Source: JASHPR01 sp963778075
Lineage (GTDB): Bacteria > Actinomycetota > Actinomycetes > Streptosporangiales > Streptosporangiaceae
Direction of reading: 5' to 3'
Length of the DNA stretch: 64,000 bases
NCBI GenBank assembly: GCA_963778075.1
Contig: CAVZTJ010000005.1
Span: 62,001-126,000 of the forward strand
Position 1 is the stretch's first letter. Every line of letters begins with the position of its first letter. The notes beneath the pieces are model-generated. The model ran no database searches, was not told the DNA's origin, and saw only the letters and a program-made list of their open reading frames with translations. Shown piece after piece: positions 60,744-64,000 of this stretch. The translations under genes and the position numbers were made by a program.

Positions 60744-63185
60744 AACGCCGCGCCGGGGCCCACTTCCACGAACGTGTCCGCACCCGCGTCACGCAGTGCA
60801 GCCACCGCCGCGGCGAACCGGACCGGCTCGACGCACATGAGAAACCCAGTGCCCCGCGGCAGCGATCTCCTCGGCGGCCAGCCGTCCGGAAAGCGCCGAC
60901 ACCAGGGGGATCTGCGGCTGAGCGAACGACAATCCCGCCACAGCCTCAGCAAACTCGGCCAGCATCGGATCCATAAGCGGTGAATGGAACGCATGCGACA
61001 CGCGCAGCGGCCGGGTCTTCACCCCTGCCGAAGCCAGCTGCGCCGCCACCTGGTCCACCGCCGGGTCCGCACCAGAGATCACCACTGCCTGCGGGCCGTT
61101 AACCGCCGCGATCACGACCTGGCCGCCAAAGCCCTCGAGCTCCGCGGCCACCTCTTCTTCCGACGCCGCCACCGCACACATCGCGCCGCCCCCGGGCAAT
61201 TCCTGCATCAGCCGCCCCCGCGCAGCAACCAGCGCACACGCATCATCGAGCGACAGCACCCCGGCCACGTGCGCCGCAGCCAGCTCCCCGACCGAATGCC
61301 CAGCGACCAGGTCCGGCATCACCCCCCACGACTGCAGCAGCCTGAACAGCGCAACCTCCACCGCGAACAACCCAGCCTGCGCATACATCGTCTGGTCCAC
61401 CAGCGCCGCGTCGCCGCCCAAAATCACCGGCTGCACCGGCCGGCCGAGATGCTCCTCCAGCCCTGCGCACACCGCGTCGAACGCCGTCGCGAAGACCGGG
61501 AACACCTCCCGCAACCGCCCCCCCATCCCCAGCCGCTGCGACCCCTGCCCCGGAAACACCCACGCCAGCTTCCCGCTTTGGCCAGCCGTTCCCGTGGCCC
61601 GCGCCGCCGGCTCCCCCACCGCCACCGCTCGCAGCCCCGCCACCAGTTCCTCCCGGCTGGCCCCCATCACCACCGCCCGGTGCCCGAGCGCCGGACGGGT
61701 GTTCGCCAGCGACCATCCGACATCACGCAGGCCCAGCCCCTCATCAGCCGCGGCGAACCCGGCCAGGCGCCCTGCCTGCGCCCGCAACCCCGCCACGGAC
61801 CGCCCCGACACCACCCACGGCACCACCCCCGACGTGTCCAGCCCGGCCGCGCCGTCACCGTCGTCTGCAGCGACAGACCGGTCCGGTCCGACCTCGGCCC
61901 GGGCCTGCTCCAAGATCACATGAGCGTTGGTGCCGCTGATCCCGAACGACGACACCCCCGCGCGGCGCGGCTCCCCCGTATCCGGCCACGGCACCGGTCG
62001 CGGTGGCCAGCTCCACCGCTCCGGCTGACCAGTCCACGTGCGTCGAGGGCGCGTCCACGTGCAGGGTCGGCGGCACGATGCCATGCCGCATCGCGGCGAC
62101 CATCTTGATCACCCCGGCCACACCCGCCGCCGCCTGGGTATGACCGATGTTCGACTTCACCGACCCCAACAGCAGCGGTCCACGCCCCGCTGCCCGTTCC
62201 TGCCCGTAGGTCTCTATCAGCGCCTGCGCCTCGATCGGATCCCCCAGCGTGGTCCCCGTCCCGTGGGCCTCGACCACATCCACCTCGGCCGGGACCCAGC
62301 CCCGCGCTGGCCAGCGCCTGAGCGGATGACCCGCTGCTGCGACGGGCCATTGGGCGCGGTCAGCCCGTTGCTGGCCCCGTCCTGATTCACCGCGCTGCCG
62401 GCGACCACCGCCAGGACCCGGTGCCCGTCGCGCCCGCGCATCCGAGAGCCGCTCCACCACCAGGACGCCCACGCCTTCGGAGAAACCGGTGCCATCGGCT
62501 GCATCGGCGAACGCCTTGCACCGGCCGTCGGGCGCCAGGCCCCGCTGCCGCGAGAACTCCGTGAAGATCGTGGGTGCCGCGTTGACTGTGATTCCCCCCG
62601 CCATCGCGAGCGTGCATTCCCCGGTGCGCAGCGACTGGGCCGCCAGGTGCAGCGCCACGAGCGACGACGAGCATGCGGTATCCACGCTGACCGCCGGGCC
62701 CTCCAGGCCCAGCACGTACGCGACCCGGCCGGAGATCACGCTGGTGGCAGAGCCGGTCAGCAGGTGCCCTTCCACACCCTCAGGTGCCTGATCCAGCCCC
62801 GCCCCATACCCCGACGCCGCTGTACCGGCGAACACCCCAGCCGGGGTGCCGCGCAGGGTGCCGGGGTCGATCCCGGCGTCCTCGAGCGCCTCCCAGCACG
62901 CCTCCAGCAGCAGGCGCTGCTGTGGATCCATCGCCAGCGCCTCACGCGGGCTGATCCCGAAAAACCCCGCATCAAACCCCGCTGCATCCGACAGGAACCC
63001 GCCCTGGGCCGTGTAACTCTTGCCCGCCACACCAGGCTTGGGGTCAAACAGCTCGTCGACATCCCAGCCTCGGTCGGCAGGGAACGGCGAGACCGCGTCC
63101 CGGCCGCCGGCGACCAGATCCCAGAACGCCTGCGGTGACTCGGCACCGGGGAACCGGCAGCTCATCCCCACAATCACCACCGGGT
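57990..63185 (-). other. PKS-1 last module: KS-AT(malonyl)-DH-KR-ACP
   Basis: Assembled across frame breaks near 62427, 62320, 62289, 61998, 60819 and 60730. KS, HAFH-type AT, DH, B-type KR (LDD) and ACP (near 58118) all carry their expected active-site residues. Predicted product: an unbranched alkene unit. This is the only malonyl AT in the window. Confidence 0.8.
60789..62084 (-). CDS. PKS-1, second piece: KS end and malonyl-type AT
   Basis: This frame is true coding from about 61998 (VPWPDTGEPRRAGVSSF, the KS end) to about 60819, where HWVSHVRR passes out of frame; the continuation EPVRFAAAVAALRDAGADTF is in the next frame. The AT (WVFPGQGSQRLGMGG, GHSVGE near 61295, RVSHAFHSPLMDPML near 60992) has the HAFH signature of malonyl-CoA ATs and looks unlike every other AT in the window. 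Confidence 0.82.
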   Translation of the reverse strand: MASCRRPCTWTRPRRTWTGQPERWSWPPRPVPWPDTGEPRRAGVSSFGISGTNAHVILEQARAEVGPDRSVAADDGDGAAGLDTSGVVPWVVSGRSVAGLRAQAGRLAGFAAADEGLGLRDVGWSLANTRPALGHRAVVMGASREELVAGLRAVAVGEPAARATGTAGQSGKLAWVFPGQGSQRLGMGGRLREVFPVFATAFDAVCAGLEEHLGRPVQPVILGGDAALVDQTMYAQAGLFAVEVALFRLLQSWGVMPDLVAGHSVGELAAAHVAGVLSLDDACALVAARGRLMQELPGGGAMCAVAASEEEVAAELEGFGGQVVIAAVNGPQAVVISGADPAVDQVAAQLASAGVKTRPLRVSHAFHSPLMDPMLAEFAEAVAGLSFAQPQIPLVSALSGRLAAEEIAAAGHWVSHVRRAGPVRRGGGCTA

Positions 63186-64000
63186 CATCACCAGCCACTG
63201 CGCGCACCGGCACGGAGGCGGCCTGCGTGGTGCTGGCCTGCTCGCCGACCAGCCGCGACAGCACGAACCCGGCCAGGGCTGCGGGAGTCGGGTAATCGAA
63301 CACCACCGTGGCCGGCAACCGCAGCCCCGTCACCGCACCCAGCCGGTTGCGCAACTCGACCGCGGTCAGCGAGTCAAACCCCAGATCCCGGAAGGCCCGG
63401 CCCGGGTCCACGTCCTGCGCCGACCCATGACCCAGAACGACCGCGGCATGCGCACGCACCAGCCCGGTCACCACTCCAGCCCGCTCATCCGACGGCAACG
63501 CCGCCAGCCGCCCAACCAGGCCGCCGGCACTGTCTTGCCGCCCAGCGGCCAGGCCACGAGCCGCCGAACGGACCAGGCCCGACAGCAGAGGCGGGATGGC
63601 ACCGCCCCGGTCCGCCAGCCGCGCGGGATCCAGCCGGGCGGCGACCACGGCGGCCTGGCCACGGTGCAGCGCGGCGTCCAGCAGTCTCAGACCTTCGGCT
63701 GCCGACAGCCCGCTCACCCCTCGCGCGGTCACGCGGGCGGCGGAGTCGCCGACCATCTCGCTGGCCTGCTCCCACAACCCCCACGCCACCGACACACCGG
63801 CCAGCCCCCGCGCCTGCCGGTAATCCCCCAGCGCGTCCAGGAAACTATTCGCCGCCGCGTAGCTGCCCTGCCCCGGGCTGCCCAGCACACCGGCAGCCGA
63901 GGAGAACAGCACGAACATCCCTAGTTCCAGGTCACGAGTCAAATCGTGCAGGTGCCACGCCGCATCGGCCTTGGCCGCCAGCACCCGATCAGCCCGCTCC
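61855..64000 (-). CDS. PKS-1, first piece: KR end-ACP | KS (open at right edge)
   Basis: This frame enters from the right edge inside a KR (FVLFSSAAGVLGSPGQGSY, AAANSFLDAL near 63840). It continues through an ACP (LGFDSLTAVEL near 63372) and a KS (IVGMSCRFPG near 63165, DTACSSS near 62672). Between about 62427 and 62289 it reads nonsense although the flanks are in frame. Three extra bases near 62427, 62320 and 62289 shift the frame three times and so restore it at VDVVEAHGTG. A further extra base near 61998 throws it out of frame again until 61855. The PKS-1 start and any upstream modules lie outside the window. Confidence 0.83.
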   Translation of the reverse strand, partial: ERADRVLAAKADAAWHLHDLTRDLELGMFVLFSSAAGVLGSPGQGSYAAANSFLDALGDYRQARGLAGVSVAWGLWEQASEMVGDSAARVTARGVSGLSAAEGLRLLDAALHRGQAAVVAARLDPARLADRGGAIPPLLSGLVRSAARGLAAGRQDSAGGLVGRLAALPSDERAGVVTGLVRAHAAVVLGHGSAQDVDPGRAFRDLGFDSLTAVELRNRLGAVTGLRLPATVVFDYPTPAALAGFVLSRLVGEQASTTQAASVPVRAVAGDDPVVIVGMSCRFPGAESPQAFWDLVAGGRDAVSPFPADRGWDVDELFDPKPGVAGKSYTAQGGFLSDAAGFDAGFFGISPREALAMDPQQRLLLEACWEALEDAGIDPGTLRGTPAGVFAGTAASGYGAGLDQAPEGVEGHLLTGSATSVISGRVAYVLGLEGPAVSVDTACSSSLVALHLAAQSLRTGECTLAMAGGITVNAAPTIFTEFSRQRGLAPDGRCKAFADAADGTGFSEGVGVLVVERLSDARARRAPGPGGGRRQRGESGRGQQRADRAQWPVAAAGHPLRRWPARGWVPAEVDVVEAHGTGTTLGDPIEAQALIETYGQERAAGRGPLLLGSVKSNIGHTQAAAGVAGVIKMVAAMRHGIVPPTLHVDAPSTHVDWSAGAVELATATGAVAGYGGAAPRGGVVVRDQRHQRSCDLGAGPGRGRTGPVCRCRRR

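Overview
The window is very GC-rich DNA with GTG starts, stop/start overlaps between neighbouring genes and a large modular type I polyketide synthase (PKS). This points to an actinomycete; I cannot name the genus from the sequence. It holds two unrelated loci: an exopolysaccharide-type locus at the left (about 1-8.8 kb) and most of a modular PKS cluster at the right (about 9.7-64 kb), which continues past the right edge.

Left locus, all on the minus strand: a fragmented membrane sugar-phosphate transferase (7231-8783), a broken secreted GH26-like hydrolase (5730-6957), an aminoglycoside-phosphotransferase-fold protein (4172-5464), an Alg14/PssD-like and Alg13/PssE-like glycosyltransferase pair (3726-4175, 3001-3729), a secreted propeller/FN3/LamG protein (599-3004) and a second GH26-like lipoprotein running off the left edge (1-477). 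Three consecutive junctions are 4-bp stop/start overlaps, so the central genes are translationally coupled. A menG/ubiE-like methyltransferase (8959-9684) separates the two loci.

PKS cluster: a LAL-type LuxR regulator broken into several frames (9725-12587) faces a plus-strand operon of an O-methyltransferase and four genes for glyceryl-ACP to hydroxymalonyl-ACP conversion (FkbK-, FkbJ-, FkbI- and FkbH-like, 12847-17380). The fifth gene of that pathway, the FkbG-like O-methyltransferase (17343-18020), lies at the 3' end of the opposing PKS operon. The two operons converge and overlap by 38 bp. Together they should make methoxymalonyl-ACP, an extender for PKS acyltransferases (ATs).

PKS genes, minus strand, from right to left: PKS-1 (57747 to beyond 64000), ...KR-ACP | KS-AT(malonyl)-DH-KR-ACP. 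PKS-2 (41209-57741), KS-AT-DH-ER-KR-ACP | KS-AT-DH-KR-ACP | KS-AT-DH-ACP-TE, all methylmalonyl-type. A type II thioesterase (40364-41161). PKS-3 (18023-40374, two frame breaks), KS-AT-DH-ER-KR-ACP | KS-AT-KR-ACP | KS-AT-KR-ACP | KS-AT-DH-ER-KR-ACP. The first three ATs of PKS-3 carry VAAH where methylmalonyl ATs carry YASH, and they are the best candidates for methoxymalonyl use. The terminal thioesterase is in PKS-2, so genome order is not assembly order; PKS-3 probably acts before PKS-1 and PKS-2.

Two features stand out beyond the family assignments. The last module keeps a DH but has lost its KR by what looks like a clean excision. A 2.0-kb KS-AT segment is duplicated exactly inside PKS-3. 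About nineteen reading-frame breaks cluster at 5.7-12 kb and 60.7-62.5 kb, with two more in PKS-3. They look like recent lesions or consensus errors rather than old decay, so every 'pseudogene' call here depends on sequence accuracy.
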